Source: Thermohalobaculum sp964576075 | GTDB lineage: Bacteria > Pseudomonadota > Alphaproteobacteria > Rhodobacterales > Rhodobacteraceae | NCBI GenBank assembly: GCA_964576075.1 | Contig: CAZNTX010000008.1 | Coordinates: 1 to 64,000, forward strand | Reading direction: 5' to 3' | DNA: 64,000 bases | Shown here: in pieces, positions 16,707 to 25,763 of the stretch | How positions within the stretch are numbered: position 1 is the first letter of the stretch | Layout: each line of letters opens with the position of its first letter | Made by a program: the position numbers and the translations under genes | Notes under the pieces: generated by a model | What the model was told of the DNA's origin: nothing | What the model saw: only the letters and a program-made list of their open reading frames with translations | The model's database searches: none

Positions 16707-17987
16707 TCAGCCGGCGAAGGCGGTCTCGGTCTGCGCGGCCCAGGCGCGGTCGGCGGCGGCGAGGGCGGCGTCGAGGGGCAGGGCGCGGAGCTTGCCCTCT
16801 CCGACCTGCTCGACGAGGCCGAAGCGGCGGAGCTTGGCGAGGGCGTCGTCGATCTCGAAATCCACCTCGATGTCGAAGCGGCCGGAGAGCCAGGCCTCGA
16901 TCTCCCGGTCGAGCTCTGTTTCCGACATCGGGGTCTCCGCCCGCCACAGGAAGAAATAGGCGAGGAACGCCTCCTTGACCTCCGAATCTTCGGAGGCGCC
17001 GATCAGATAGTCGAAAAAGGCGGCGTTGTTGTTGAGGTTGTTGAAATAGGCGTTCTCGGCTACCTGTTTCTGATATTTGAACTTCTGGCGCTCGTATTTG
17101 ATCCATTGGCGGCCGACGAAGCCTGCGAGCGCGCCGAGGCCGGAGAGGGCGGCCAGCGCCTGCTTGGTCTGGTCCTCCTCCACCGTCCCGGAGATGCCGA
17201 GATAGGCGCCGACGACGACGAGGAGCACCGAGAGCGCGGGCAGGATGTTGAGCAGGATCGGGATGCCGCCCGCCACCGCCGGCACCCCGAGGATCAGCTT
17301 GTCCTGCATCCGCATCACGACGCGGGCGTTGGGGTAGAGCGTTTCGAGATCGGCGCGGGGGATGTCGCGGAACAGCTTGAGATAGACCGCGCCCGGCCGC
17401 AGCCGGGTGCCGCGGAGGGCCTTGGCGGGGATCTCGGCTTTCAGCGCCGCCACGAGGACGACGAAATCCCAGGCGAGCGCGTCGAACTCCGTCTCCCTCA
17501 GCCCGAACCAGCTCCGCACCGAGAAGCGGCGCTGGCGCGGGCCGCGGCCGTAGAAGCGGACCTCGTCGAACACCTCGCGGGGGACTGCGACCTTGGCCTT
17601 GACCCGGCCGCGGGCGCCCTCGTCGGGCTCGAGATCGGCGGCCGTCATCTCGCGGAAATTGGCGGCGCTGAGCGCGCCTTCGAGCGCCTCGAGGAAGGCC
17701 GCGCGCTCCTCTGGCGCCGGCGGGATCGGGCCGGAGCCCGGCTGGTCCGGGTTGAAGCGGACATAGAGGTCCTTGAGCGTCTCGCGCGGGCCGAAGAACT
17801 CCACATGGAACAGCAGCGCGAGGCGCCGGCCGAGGGCGGCGAGGCGCGTCCGGTCGGCCTCGGCGAGGCCCTCGGTCGCGAGCGCCGCGTCGAGGATGGC
17901 GCGCTTGCGGATCGGGATGTAGTGCGCCCGCTCCGGGGCCGCGCTCGCCGCGGCCTCGATGGCCGGGTCGGTCAGGGTCTCGCTCAC
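16707..17987 (-). CDS. TMEM143/DUF3754-like membrane protein
   Basis: A 426-aa protein resembling the TMEM143 (DUF3754) family, known from mitochondria and plastids as well as bacteria, function unknown. A soluble N-terminal half is followed by a hydrophobic double segment (about 232-265). The conserved block YFNNLNNNAAFFDYLIGAS lies near 312, then KEAFLAYFFL, and a C-terminal winged-helix-like part (EIDDALAKLRRFGLVE). The GTG at 17987 was chosen because GAGGGGGGCGAGACC lies directly upstream; a GTG at 18035 is also in frame. It is the last minus-strand gene before the copy-1 repeat. Confidence 0.72.
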   Translation of the reverse strand: MSETLTDPAIEAAASAAPERAHYIPIRKRAILDAALATEGLAEADRTRLAALGRRLALLFHVEFFGPRETLKDLYVRFNPDQPGSGPIPPAPEERAAFLEALEGALSAANFREMTAADLEPDEGARGRVKAKVAVPREVFDEVRFYGRGPRQRRFSVRSWFGLRETEFDALAWDFVVLVAALKAEIPAKALRGTRLRPGAVYLKLFRDIPRADLETLYPNARVVMRMQDKLILGVPAVAGGIPILLNILPALSVLLVVVGAYLGISGTVEEDQTKQALAALSGLGALAGFVGRQWIKYERQKFKYQKQVAENAYFNNLNNNAAFFDYLIGASEDSEVKEAFLAYFFLWRAETPMSETELDREIEAWLSGRFDIEVDFEIDDALAKLRRFGLVEQVGEGKLRALPLDAALAAADRAWAAQTETAFAG

Positions 17988-18056
17988 GGTCTCGCCCCCC
18001 TCGGGTCTCGCTCTCGGACGGTCGGAGACTATCACCGCGGTGCGGGAAGGCCAGCG

Positions 18057-19115
18057 TCAGGCGGCGCGGGCGACGGCGGCGAGCCAGTTCTCCCGGGCGA
18101 TCTTGGCGATCAGCGCCTCGCCATAGCCCGCCTGGCGCATGGCGGCGACGAGGCGGGGCAGGCCGCGCACATCGCCGATCTCGAGGGGCAGCTCGCAGCC
18201 GTCGAAATCCGAGCCGAGGGCCACGCCGTCCTCTCCGAGCCGCGCGAGCAGATGGTCGAGATGGCGCAGCATGGTCTCGATCGGCGTGTCGCGGGTCTCG
18301 GTGCAGTCCTCCCGCAGGAAGGCCACATGGAAGTTGAGCCCGACGACGCCGCCCGATTCGGCGATGGCGTCGAGCTGGCGGTCGGTCAGGTTGCGGGCGT
18401 TGGGCGAAAGGGCGTGGGCGTTCGAATGGGTGGCGACGAGGGGCTTGGTGGCGATCTTCGCCACGTCCCAGAACCCCGCCTCGGTGAGGTGGGAGAGATC
18501 GACCATCACCCCGAGCGCCTCGGCGCGGCGGACGAGGCGGCGCCCGGCCTCGGTGAGCCCGTCTCCGGGGTCGATCTCCGGCTGGCGCGCCATGGGCGCG
18601 CCGGCGCCGAAGATGTTGGGCCGGGACCAGACGAGCCCGAGCGAGCGCAGCCCCGCGGCGTGGAGCACCTCGAGCGCGTCGAGATCGGGGCCGATGCACT
18701 CCGCCCCCTCGATATGCGGGACCATGGCGATGCGTCCGGCCTCCATCGCCGCGCGGGCCTCTGCGGCGGAGGTGGCGATGGCGAGGGCGTCGGGGTGTGC
18801 CTCGGCGAGGCGGCGCATCCGGGCGAAGAGAGCGAGGGTGAAGGGCAGCGCCTTGTCCTCGGCGACGGGGCCGAAGGTCTCCGGCGCGTCGCGGTCGTAG
18901 GGCAGGTCGAGCCGGTCGACGCGCGAGGGGGTATACATCGCGAAGAGCCCGCCGGCGAAGCCCGCGGCGCGGGCGCGCGGCAGGTCGATGTCGAGCCGGG
19001 GCGCGCCGGCGGCGAAGTCGACCGCCCCGCCGGTGCGGGCCGCGACCTCAAGCTTGAGGAGCGTGTCGTTGTGCCCGTCGAAGACTGGAACGGTGGCGTT
19101 GGGCGCGTCGGCCAT
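18057..19115 (-). CDS. M19 family membrane-dipeptidase-like peptidase
   Basis: A 352-aa zinc dipeptidase of family M19 (renal dipeptidase/AcdP type). The first metal motif DGHNDT is at 13-18, the bridging Glu is in PHIEGAE near 124, and two His ligands lie in the THSNAHALSP region and shortly before it; GSDFDG is near the C-terminus. No signal peptide is visible, so it probably acts in the cytosol. It is the last gene of the peptide ABC operon, with its ATG overlapping the stop of the ATPase gene (TGATG). Imported dipeptides are its likely substrates. Confidence 0.92.
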   Translation of the reverse strand: MADAPNATVPVFDGHNDTLLKLEVAARTGGAVDFAAGAPRLDIDLPRARAAGFAGGLFAMYTPSRVDRLDLPYDRDAPETFGPVAEDKALPFTLALFARMRRLAEAHPDALAIATSAAEARAAMEAGRIAMVPHIEGAECIGPDLDALEVLHAAGLRSLGLVWSRPNIFGAGAPMARQPEIDPGDGLTEAGRRLVRRAEALGVMVDLSHLTEAGFWDVAKIATKPLVATHSNAHALSPNARNLTDRQLDAIAESGGVVGLNFHVAFLREDCTETRDTPIETMLRHLDHLLARLGEDGVALGSDFDGCELPLEIGDVRGLPRLVAAMRQAGYGEALIAKIARENWLAAVARAA

Positions 19116-19891
19116 CAGGGGCTCTCCTCCGGCGTGAACCCCCGGCTCGCGACCAGGAGCTCTCTCGTGTAGTCGTGGGCCGGGGTCTCGCGGCGGAGAT
19201 CGGCGATGTCGAGCGTCTCCAGCACCCGGCCCTGGCGCATCACCGCCACCCGCTCGCACATATGCGCGATCACCGCCAGATCGTGGGAGACCATGAGATA
19301 GGTCAGCCCCCGCGCCTCGCGCAGATCGGCCAGCAGGTTGAGCACCTCGGCCTGGACCGACACGTCGAGCGCGGAGGTCGGCTCGTCGAGCAGCAGGACC
19401 TTGGGCTCGAGCATCAGCGCGCGGGCGATCGCGACGCGCTGGCGCTGCCCGCCGGAGAGCTGATGCGGGTAGCGGAAGCGGAAGCCGTGGCCGAGGCCGA
19501 CCTGGGCGAGCACGGCCTCGATCCGCGCATCGGTGTCGCGGGCGCCGTGCAGGCGCGCGGGTTCGGCGAGGGAGCGGTCGACCGTGTGGCGCGGGTGGAG
19601 CGAGCCGTAGGGGTCCTGGAACACCATCTGCACGGTGCGGTAGAAGTCCATGTCGCGCCGGGGCCCGAGTTCGCGCCCGGCGACGCGGATCGTCCCCTCC
19701 GCGGCGGGCACGAGGCCGGCGATGGCGCGGAGCACGGTGGACTTGCCGGAGCCCGACTCGCCGACGAGCCCGAAGGCCCCCCCCTCCGGCACCTCGAAGG
19801 AGACGCCGTCGACCGCGCGGACCGCGTCCGCCCCCCGGCCGAACTCGGCCGAGAGCCCCGCCACCGCGATCATCGGCTCAGAGGCGGGCAT
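19115..19891 (-). CDS. Peptide ABC transporter ATP-binding protein (DppF-like)
   Basis: A 258-aa ABC ATPase. Walker A GESGSGKS lies at 44-51, the signature LSGGQRQRVAIARAL at about 145-159, and Walker B VLLLDEPTSALD follows. The block QDPYGSLHPRHT is typical of the second ATPase of dipeptide/oligopeptide importers. It lacks the C-terminal oligopeptide-specific extension, being shorter than usual DppF. The first ATG overlaps the end of the upstream ATPase gene by 14 nt; an ATG at 19873 would avoid this. Confidence 0.92.
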   Translation of the reverse strand: MPASEPMIAVAGLSAEFGRGADAVRAVDGVSFEVPEGGAFGLVGESGSGKSTVLRAIAGLVPAAEGTIRVAGRELGPRRDMDFYRTVQMVFQDPYGSLHPRHTVDRSLAEPARLHGARDTDARIEAVLAQVGLGHGFRFRYPHQLSGGQRQRVAIARALMLEPKVLLLDEPTSALDVSVQAEVLNLLADLREARGLTYLMVSHDLAVIAHMCERVAVMRQGRVLETLDIADLRRETPAHDYTRELLVASRGFTPEESP

Positions 19892-20738
19892 CGACGCTCG
19901 GCGCCTCCGTCCAGGCGGGGTCGCGGGTCATCGCGGTCAGCCGCGCCTGCCCGCCCTCGAGCGTCGGCAGCGCGTTCAGGAGCCCGCGGGTATAGGGGTG
20001 GCGCGCGGCATGGAGCTCGGAGGCGCGGCAGGTCTCGACGATGCGCCCGGCATACATGATCAGGATCCGGTCGCAGAAGGAGGCGACGAGATTGAGGTCG
20101 TGGGAGATGAAGACCAGCCCCATGCCGCGCTCGGCCACCAGCCGGTCGAGGATGCGCATGACGGACATCTGAACGGTCACGTCGAGCGCCGAGGTCGGCT
20201 CGTCGGCGATCAGAAGCTCGGGGCCCGGGGCGAGCATCATCGCGATCATCACCCGCTGGCCCATGCCGCCGGAGACCTCGTGGGGGTAGAGCCGGGCGAC
20301 GCGCTCGGGGTCGCGGATCTGCACGGCGTCCAGCATCTCGAGGGTCTTGGCCCGGGCCTGCCGGGCGGAGCCGCGGGCATGGATGCGATAGGCCTCGGCG
20401 ATCTGCTCGCCGACGGTCATCACCGGGTTGAGCGAGAATTTGGGGTCCTGCAGGACCATGGCGATCCGCCGGCCGCGGATGCGGCGCATCTCGCGCTCCG
20501 AAATGCGCAGGAGATCCACCTCGCCGAAGCTGAGCCGCTCGGCCGTCACCTCGCCGGGCGGGCGAATGAGGCGCAGGACCGCCCGCCCGGTCATCGACTT
20601 CCCGCTGCCCGATTCGCCGACGATGCCGACCCGCTCGCGCCCGACCTCGAAGGTGATCCCGCGCACCGCCTCGACGACGCCGCCCGCGGGCTTGGCGAAG
20701 CGCACCCAGAGATCCTCCACCTCGAGAAGCGGTGTCAT
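19878..20738 (-). CDS. Peptide ABC transporter ATP-binding protein (DppD-like)
   Basis: A 286-aa ABC ATPase. Walker A GESGSGKS is at about 41-48, the Q-loop block is QDPKFSLNP, the signature VSGGMGQRV lies near 154 and Walker B is LLIADEPTSALD. The C-terminal HPYTRGLLNALP block belongs to the oligopeptide/dipeptide transporter ATPase extension. It pairs with the next gene as a heterodimer that drives the two permeases. Confidence 0.93.
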   Translation of the reverse strand: MTPLLEVEDLWVRFAKPAGGVVEAVRGITFEVGRERVGIVGESGSGKSMTGRAVLRLIRPPGEVTAERLSFGEVDLLRISEREMRRIRGRRIAMVLQDPKFSLNPVMTVGEQIAEAYRIHARGSARQARAKTLEMLDAVQIRDPERVARLYPHEVSGGMGQRVMIAMMLAPGPELLIADEPTSALDVTVQMSVMRILDRLVAERGMGLVFISHDLNLVASFCDRILIMYAGRIVETCRASELHAARHPYTRGLLNALPTLEGGQARLTAMTRDPAWTEAPSVDARL

Positions 20739-20877
20739 GCGCGGCCCTCCCCGCGCTGTTCGGGGCGCTCTTCGGGGCGCTTCCGCCCCTCATCGCCCGG
20801 CGCTCGCGCGCGGAGCGCGCGCGCGCCGGCGGGCCGCGAAGAGAGCGCGCAGGCGCTCGATGAGCGGCGGTGCCCGC
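20739..20877. other. Intra-operon spacer with hairpin and short direct repeats
   Basis: The 139-nt spacer between the second permease and first ATPase genes is unusual in an otherwise overlapping operon. It holds two adjacent near-identical 12-mers, each containing TTCGGGGCGC. It also holds a 15-bp hairpin at 20797-20829 with one mismatch and a GGA loop. A role in RNA processing or in setting the permease-to-ATPase ratio is possible. Confidence 0.45.
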
Positions 20878-21798
20878 TCACCGGCCCTGGCTCCGGGGAT
20901 CGAGCACGTCGCGCAGCCCGTCCCCGAGCAGGTTGAAGCCGAGCGAGACGATGAAGATCGCGAGGCCCGGGATCGTCGCCACCCACCAGGCGTCGAGGAA
21001 CTTGCGCCCCGAGGAGATCATCGCGCCCCATTCGGGCGTCGGCGGCTGCGCGCCGAGGCCGAGGAAGCCGAGCCCCGCGGCTGTGAGGATCACCCCGGCC
21101 ATGTCGAGGGTCACGCGTATGATGATCGAGGACATGCATTGCGGCCAGATATGCCCGGTGATGATCCGGATCGGCCCCGCGCCCTGGAGCCGCACCGCGG
21201 CGATGTAGTCGGCGGTGCGGATGGTGATGGTCTCGGCCCGGGCGATGCGGGCATAGGGCGGCCAGGCGGTGAGCGTGATCGCGAGGATCGCGTTCTCGAT
21301 CCCCGCCCCGAGCGCGGCGACGAAGGCGAGCGCGAGCACGAGGCGGGGGAAGGCGAGGAAAACGTCCGTCACCCGCATCAGCACCGCGTCGACCCAGCCG
21401 CCGAGATAGCCCGCGGCGGTCCCGACGAGGAGCCCGATCGCCGGCGCCGTCACCGCCACCAGGGTGACGATCAGCAGCGTGATCGAGGCGCCGTGGACGA
21501 TGCGGCTCCAGATGTCGCGGCCGAGCTCGTCCGAGCCGAGGAGATAGCCCCCCTCCCCGGGCGGCAGCAGGCGCGCCTCGAGATCCTGCGCGAGCGGGTC
21601 GTGCGTCGCGAGGAGCGGCGCCAGCGCCGCCATCAGGAGGAGCCCGAGGATGATCAGGAAGCCGAGCACCGCCAGCGGATTGGCCGAGAACGCCTTCCAG
21701 CCGAGCCAGAGCTGCCCGAGCCGCGCCTGCAGCCGCGACTGCGGCGCCTCCGCCGTCAGCCAGGCGCGCCAGCCCGTCGGCTCCGCCTCAGCGCGCAT
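20878..21798 (-). CDS. Peptide ABC transporter permease (DppC-like)
   Basis: A 306-aa inner-membrane permease with an N-terminal OppC-type segment and about six transmembrane helices. The LLGSDELGRDIWSRIVHGA block near 90 and the cytoplasmic EAA-type loop (AAVRLQGAGPIRIITGHIWP) near 200 are characteristic of DppC/OppC. It overlaps the preceding permease gene by 11 nt. Confidence 0.94.
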   Translation of the reverse strand: MRAEAEPTGWRAWLTAEAPQSRLQARLGQLWLGWKAFSANPLAVLGFLIILGLLLMAALAPLLATHDPLAQDLEARLLPPGEGGYLLGSDELGRDIWSRIVHGASITLLIVTLVAVTAPAIGLLVGTAAGYLGGWVDAVLMRVTDVFLAFPRLVLALAFVAALGAGIENAILAITLTAWPPYARIARAETITIRTADYIAAVRLQGAGPIRIITGHIWPQCMSSIIIRVTLDMAGVILTAAGLGFLGLGAQPPTPEWGAMISSGRKFLDAWWVATIPGLAIFIVSLGFNLLGDGLRDVLDPRSQGR

Positions 21799-22861
21799 CG
21801 GATTGCCGCGCCCGGGGGTCCACCACCCGGTAGAGCACGTCGGAGAGCATGTTGAGCCCGATGAAGCAGAGCCCGACCACCACCGTCCCCCCGAGCACCG
21901 CGTTCATGTCGGCGGAGAGGAGCGCGTTGGTGATGTATTGCCCGAGCCCCGGCCAGGCGAAGATCGTCTCGGTCAGCACCGAGCCCTCGAGCAGATTGGC
22001 GTAGGAGAGCGCGATCACGGTGATCAGCGGGATCCACACATTGCCGAGCGCATGGCGCCAGATCACCGCGCGCTCGGAGAGCCCCTTCACTCGCGCCGTG
22101 GTGATGTATTCCTTGCCGAGCTCCTCGATCATGAAGCTGCGCGTCATCCGCGAGATGTAGGCGAGCGAGTAGTAGCCGAGGATCGAGGCGGGCAGCACGA
22201 TATGGTGCACCGCGTTCCAGAAGATCGTCATGTCCCCGGCGATCAGGCTGTCGATCAGGATCATGCCGGTCACGGTGGGGATCATGTCGACATAGAAGAT
22301 GTCGAGCCGGCCGGGCCCGCCCACCCAGTCGAGCTGGCGGTAGAAGATCACCAGCCCGATGAGCCCGAGCCAGAAGATCGGCATCGAATAGCCGAAGAGG
22401 CCGAAGAGGCGCACCAGATGGTCGGGCCATCGCCCCTGATGGACCGCCGCGATCACCCCCATCGGCACGCCGAAGACCACGCCGATGATCACCCCGAGGG
22501 TCGCGAGCTCCAGCGTCGCGGGGAAGACCCGGGCGATGTCCTCCGCCACCGGCCGGGCGGTCAGCGTCGAGGTGCCGAAATCGCCCTCGACCACGTCGCC
22601 GAGGAAGATGCCGAACTGCACGAGGAGCGGCTCGTCGAGCCCCATCTCCTCGTAGGCGCGGTCGTAGACCTCCTGGCTGGCGCGCTCGCCGACCACCGCG
22701 AGCACCGGGTCGATCGGCATCACCCGCCCGATCAGGAAGGTGACGAAGAGGAGGCCCACCATCGTCACGAGTATCGAGACGAGGGCCCCGAGGAGCCCCC
22801 GCCCGCGGGCGATGAGGGGCGCCCGGAGGCGCCCCCTCGGCCTGTCGACGCTCGCCGTCAC
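21788..22861 (-). CDS. Peptide ABC transporter permease (DppB-like)
   Basis: A 357-aa inner-membrane permease with about six transmembrane helices. DppB-type features are the first helix followed by a long periplasmic loop with LDEPLLVQFGIFLGDVVEGD, the GTSTLTARPVAEDI block, and the EAA loop (TTARVKGLSERAVIWRHAL). It starts one base before the stop codon of the binding-protein gene ends the upstream reading frame, so the two are directly adjacent. Confidence 0.94.
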   Translation of the reverse strand: MTASVDRPRGRLRAPLIARGRGLLGALVSILVTMVGLLFVTFLIGRVMPIDPVLAVVGERASQEVYDRAYEEMGLDEPLLVQFGIFLGDVVEGDFGTSTLTARPVAEDIARVFPATLELATLGVIIGVVFGVPMGVIAAVHQGRWPDHLVRLFGLFGYSMPIFWLGLIGLVIFYRQLDWVGGPGRLDIFYVDMIPTVTGMILIDSLIAGDMTIFWNAVHHIVLPASILGYYSLAYISRMTRSFMIEELGKEYITTARVKGLSERAVIWRHALGNVWIPLITVIALSYANLLEGSVLTETIFAWPGLGQYITNALLSADMNAVLGGTVVVGLCFIGLNMLSDVLYRVVDPRARQSDAR

Positions 22862-24466
22862 TTACTTGGTGACCGACCAGTAGAAGGCCGCGGTGATCGC
22901 CGAGCCGGTGACGAAGCCCGAGACGGTGTCGCGCCGGGCCACCTGCTCGATCTTCTGGAACATCGGCACGAAGGGCGAGGTCGCCTGCCAGTCCTTCTGG
23001 ATGTCCACATACATCTGCGCGCGCACGTCGCGGTCGGGCTCGACGAGGGCCGCCTCGGTCGCCGCGGTCATCTCCGGGATGTCCCAGCCGACGCGCCAGG
23101 CGAGCTTGCCGGTCAGCCCCGCATCGTCGGAGTTGTCCGGGTTGTGCGCGAAGGTGTCGGCATTGGTGTGCGGGTCGGGATAGTCCGGGCCCCAGGCGCC
23201 GACATAGATGTCGAACTCGCGTGAGCGGTATTTCGCCAGCGTCTGCTTGCCGGTGGCCTGGGAGATCGTCGCGGTGATGCCGGCCTGGGCGAAGGCCTGC
23301 TGCAGCGTCTGCGCGATCTCGATGCGCTCCTGCGCGGTGCGCACGATGATCTCGACCTCGAAGCCGTCGTCCTCGCCCGCCGCGGCGAGCAGCTCCTTCG
23401 CCTTGTCGATGTCGAGGCTATAGGGCTGGTCCTTCAGCTCGCCCATATAGGTGAGCGGCAGGAACGCCTGATGCACCGTGTATTGGCCCTTGAGGAAGGA
23501 GTTGGCCATCCCGGTGTAGTCGGCGAGATACTTGAAGGCCTGGCGCACCTCGGGCTTGGCGAGCACCGGGTTCTTCTGGCTCAGCGAGAAATACATGATC
23601 CGCCCGCGCAGATCGCTGTCGACGGCGATGCCGTCGGCGCCCTCGACCGCCGAGATGTCCTCGGGGTTGAGGTTGCGCGCGATGTCCACGTCGCCGCGCT
23701 CGAGCAGGAGCCGCTGGGTGGCCGACTCGGGGATGTGGCGCACGATCACCCGCTTCATGGTGGGCTCGCCGCGCCAGAAATCCGGGTTCGCCTCCAGGGT
23801 GTAGGCCTCCTGCGGCTTCCAGCTCACGAGGCTGTAGGCGCCGGAGCCCGCGGAGTTGGTCTTCAGCCAGGCATTGCCCCAGTCCCCGTCAACCTCGTTG
23901 GCCTTCACGAGCTCGCTGTCGACGATATAGGCGATGGTCGCGGTGAGGCAGTTGAGCACGAAGGAGGTCGCGTAACGCTTGTCCGTGGTGAGCTGGAAGG
24001 TCATCTCGTCGGTCGCGACGAGGGTCTCCTCCATGTTCTCCTCGGTGAAGCCGAACTGGGTGAGGATGAAGGAGGGCGTCTTCTTCATCGCCACCGCGCG
24101 GCGGAGCGAGAACTCCACGTCGCGCGCCGTCACCGGGTTGCCGGAGTGGAAGCTCAGCCCCTCGCGGATCGTGAAGGTGAAGGTCCGCCCGTCCTCCGAG
24201 ATCGTCCAGCTCTCGGCGATGTCCGGGACATAGCCCTTGGAGAGGTCGGTCGGGTCGAAGCTGACGAGCGAGCCGTACATGTTGTTGAGGATGTCGCTGC
24301 CGGAGAACTCGAAGCTCTCCTGCGGGTCGAGCGAGACGATGTCGTCGATCGAGGTGGCGATGACCAGCATGTTCGGCGGGGTCTCGGCCTCGGCCGGGCC
24401 TTGGGCCATCGGCCAGAGGAGCGCGGCGGCGGCGGCGAGGCCGGCCAGTCTCCGGGTGAGGCGCAT
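22862..24466 (-). CDS. Peptide ABC transporter substrate-binding protein
   Basis: A 534-aa periplasmic binding protein of the SBP_bac_5 (DppA/OppA) family. Its signal peptide is at 1-27 (ending AEA). Family blocks include YVPDIAESWTISEDGRTFTF and IREGLSFHSGNPVTARDVEFS (about 80-125), and the C-terminal WGPDYPDP near 415. The ATG at 24466 was chosen over an upstream in-frame ATG because it begins the signal peptide and has AGGGAGA upstream. It is the first gene of the five-gene importer plus dipeptidase operon. Confidence 0.94.
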   Translation of the reverse strand: MRLTRRLAGLAAAAALLWPMAQGPAEAETPPNMLVIATSIDDIVSLDPQESFEFSGSDILNNMYGSLVSFDPTDLSKGYVPDIAESWTISEDGRTFTFTIREGLSFHSGNPVTARDVEFSLRRAVAMKKTPSFILTQFGFTEENMEETLVATDEMTFQLTTDKRYATSFVLNCLTATIAYIVDSELVKANEVDGDWGNAWLKTNSAGSGAYSLVSWKPQEAYTLEANPDFWRGEPTMKRVIVRHIPESATQRLLLERGDVDIARNLNPEDISAVEGADGIAVDSDLRGRIMYFSLSQKNPVLAKPEVRQAFKYLADYTGMANSFLKGQYTVHQAFLPLTYMGELKDQPYSLDIDKAKELLAAAGEDDGFEVEIIVRTAQERIEIAQTLQQAFAQAGITATISQATGKQTLAKYRSREFDIYVGAWGPDYPDPHTNADTFAHNPDNSDDAGLTGKLAWRVGWDIPEMTAATEAALVEPDRDVRAQMYVDIQKDWQATSPFVPMFQKIEQVARRDTVSGFVTGSAITAAFYWSVTK

Positions 24467-24638
24467 CGGGGGTCTCCCTTGTCGGTTGTGTCTCCCAGTG
24501 GCCCCGACGCTACGCGTCGCGGGCGCCGCTGGCAACGCTCCTGCCCGCTCGGGCTTTGACATCGATCAGGGCGCGCGGGCGCGGAGCGCGCTCTCCTCGG
24601 AGATCCGGCGCCCGTGCCGGAGGACCGATGGAGGCCCC

Positions 24639-24953
24639 ATGATCGATGTCGAGCGCTACCGCGCCCGCCTCGTCGCCCGGCGCACCGAGCTGATGCGCCG
24701 GCTCGGCCGGATCGAGCACGATCTCGACGAGACCCCGCCCCAGGATTGGGAGGACCGCGCGAGCGAGCGCGAGGGCGACGAGGTCCTCGAGGATCTCGGC
24801 TCGGCCGGCCTGGCCGAGCTCAGGATGATCGAGGCCGCGCTCAAGCGCGTCGAGTCCGGCGAGTTCGGCGTCTGCGTCGCCTGCGGCGAGCCGATCTCCG
24901 CGGCCCGCCTCGACGCCGTCCCCCACGCCGCCCGCTGCCGCGACTGCGCCTGA
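24639..24953 (+). CDS. TraR/DksA-family zinc-finger protein
   Basis: A 104-aa protein with an N-terminal helical hairpin (about 1-72) and a C-terminal four-cysteine zinc finger. The cysteines are C79, C82, C100 and C103 (CVACGEPI...CRDC). This matches short DksA/TraR relatives that enter the RNA polymerase secondary channel. The coiled-coil tip lacks an obvious DxxDxA motif, so it may not act exactly like DksA. It is divergent from the ABC operon. Confidence 0.85.
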   Translation: MIDVERYRARLVARRTELMRRLGRIEHDLDETPPQDWEDRASEREGDEVLEDLGSAGLAELRMIEAALKRVESGEFGVCVACGEPISAARLDAVPHAARCRDCA

Positions 24954-25763
24954 GCCCGACTTGCGCCGATCTGAGCCAATGCGCCCGGTCGCGCGGGCCG
25001 ATGGGCATGATCTGGCATGGCCGGTCGATCCGGCAGAGCCGAGCTTGGCAGCAGAACGCGAGACTGTCCTCGTCGTCGCGGAAGGCGAGCCCTCGCGCAG
25101 AGATTGCCAAAGGGTCTCGACCGGGGTCGGTTTCTGCCACCGGGGGGCATGAGCGGCGGGCGCGACCGTGGCGTCCATCCCCGCCAGACGGACGGCCCAC
25201 GGGGTCGCGAGCCTGCAAGACGCACCCTGCGCCATTGCCCTCGCCCGGACGGGTCGCGGCGACGGTGCGCCATCCAGCCGAGCGACGCGTTGGCTCCGCC
25301 CGTCGTGGGGCGCCGAGGGCCGCGCCCCCCGCCGGGCCCGGCGGCGAGGATCCCGGTCTTCCATCCGACCCGCGCGGCCGGTCTTCGCCGCCTCGGCCCG
25401 GCCGCCGCCGTCATAGATCGTCGCCAGCCCGCGCCGCCGAACCCGCTCCCGTCGCCGTCTCCCGCGCAGACGCCGCGTCGCATCGGCGCCGGCGACGTCC
25501 TCCCAAGGCAAGCCCGCCTTGGAGCGAGCGAGTGCGAGCCAAACATGCGCTGCAAACAGGACAGCCGTCGGCCCGGAGTTTCGCGCGCCCGGACGCCTCC
25601 GGCGCCCGGCTTCCCGACTCGCGCCCACCCCCACCCCCGCCACCACCGGCGCGCTCTGCGCGCCGGTGGTGGCGGGGGTGGGGGTGGGCGCGGGCGCGAC
25701 AGCGGGACGGCGCCCGCAGGGCGTCGGGTCGCGTCGCGCAACCCTCGGAGCCTGAGGTCGGGC
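24954..25763. other. Gene-free convergent spacer with a giant hairpin
   Basis: This stretch of 810 nt lies between the convergent DksA-like and glutamate-synthase-like genes. Open frames run through it in several directions, but none shows a recognisable domain, ribosome site or consistent codon bias. I see no gene. The only structured element is the perfect palindrome at 25621-25691. The part nearest the DksA-like gene (24960-25160) is slightly less GC-rich and may be decayed coding sequence. Confidence 0.6.
25621..25691. repeat. Perfect 33-bp hairpin, giant-hairpin copy A
   Basis: Positions 25621-25653 and 25659-25691 are exact reverse complements of 33 nt, separated by 5 nt (CTCTG). The outer end of the arm contains CCCACCCCCACCCCCGCC, identical to the outer arm of copy B at 62405. 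The inner 14 bp differ from copy B. The right arm is a G-run sequence with quadruplex-forming potential. Confidence 0.85.
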
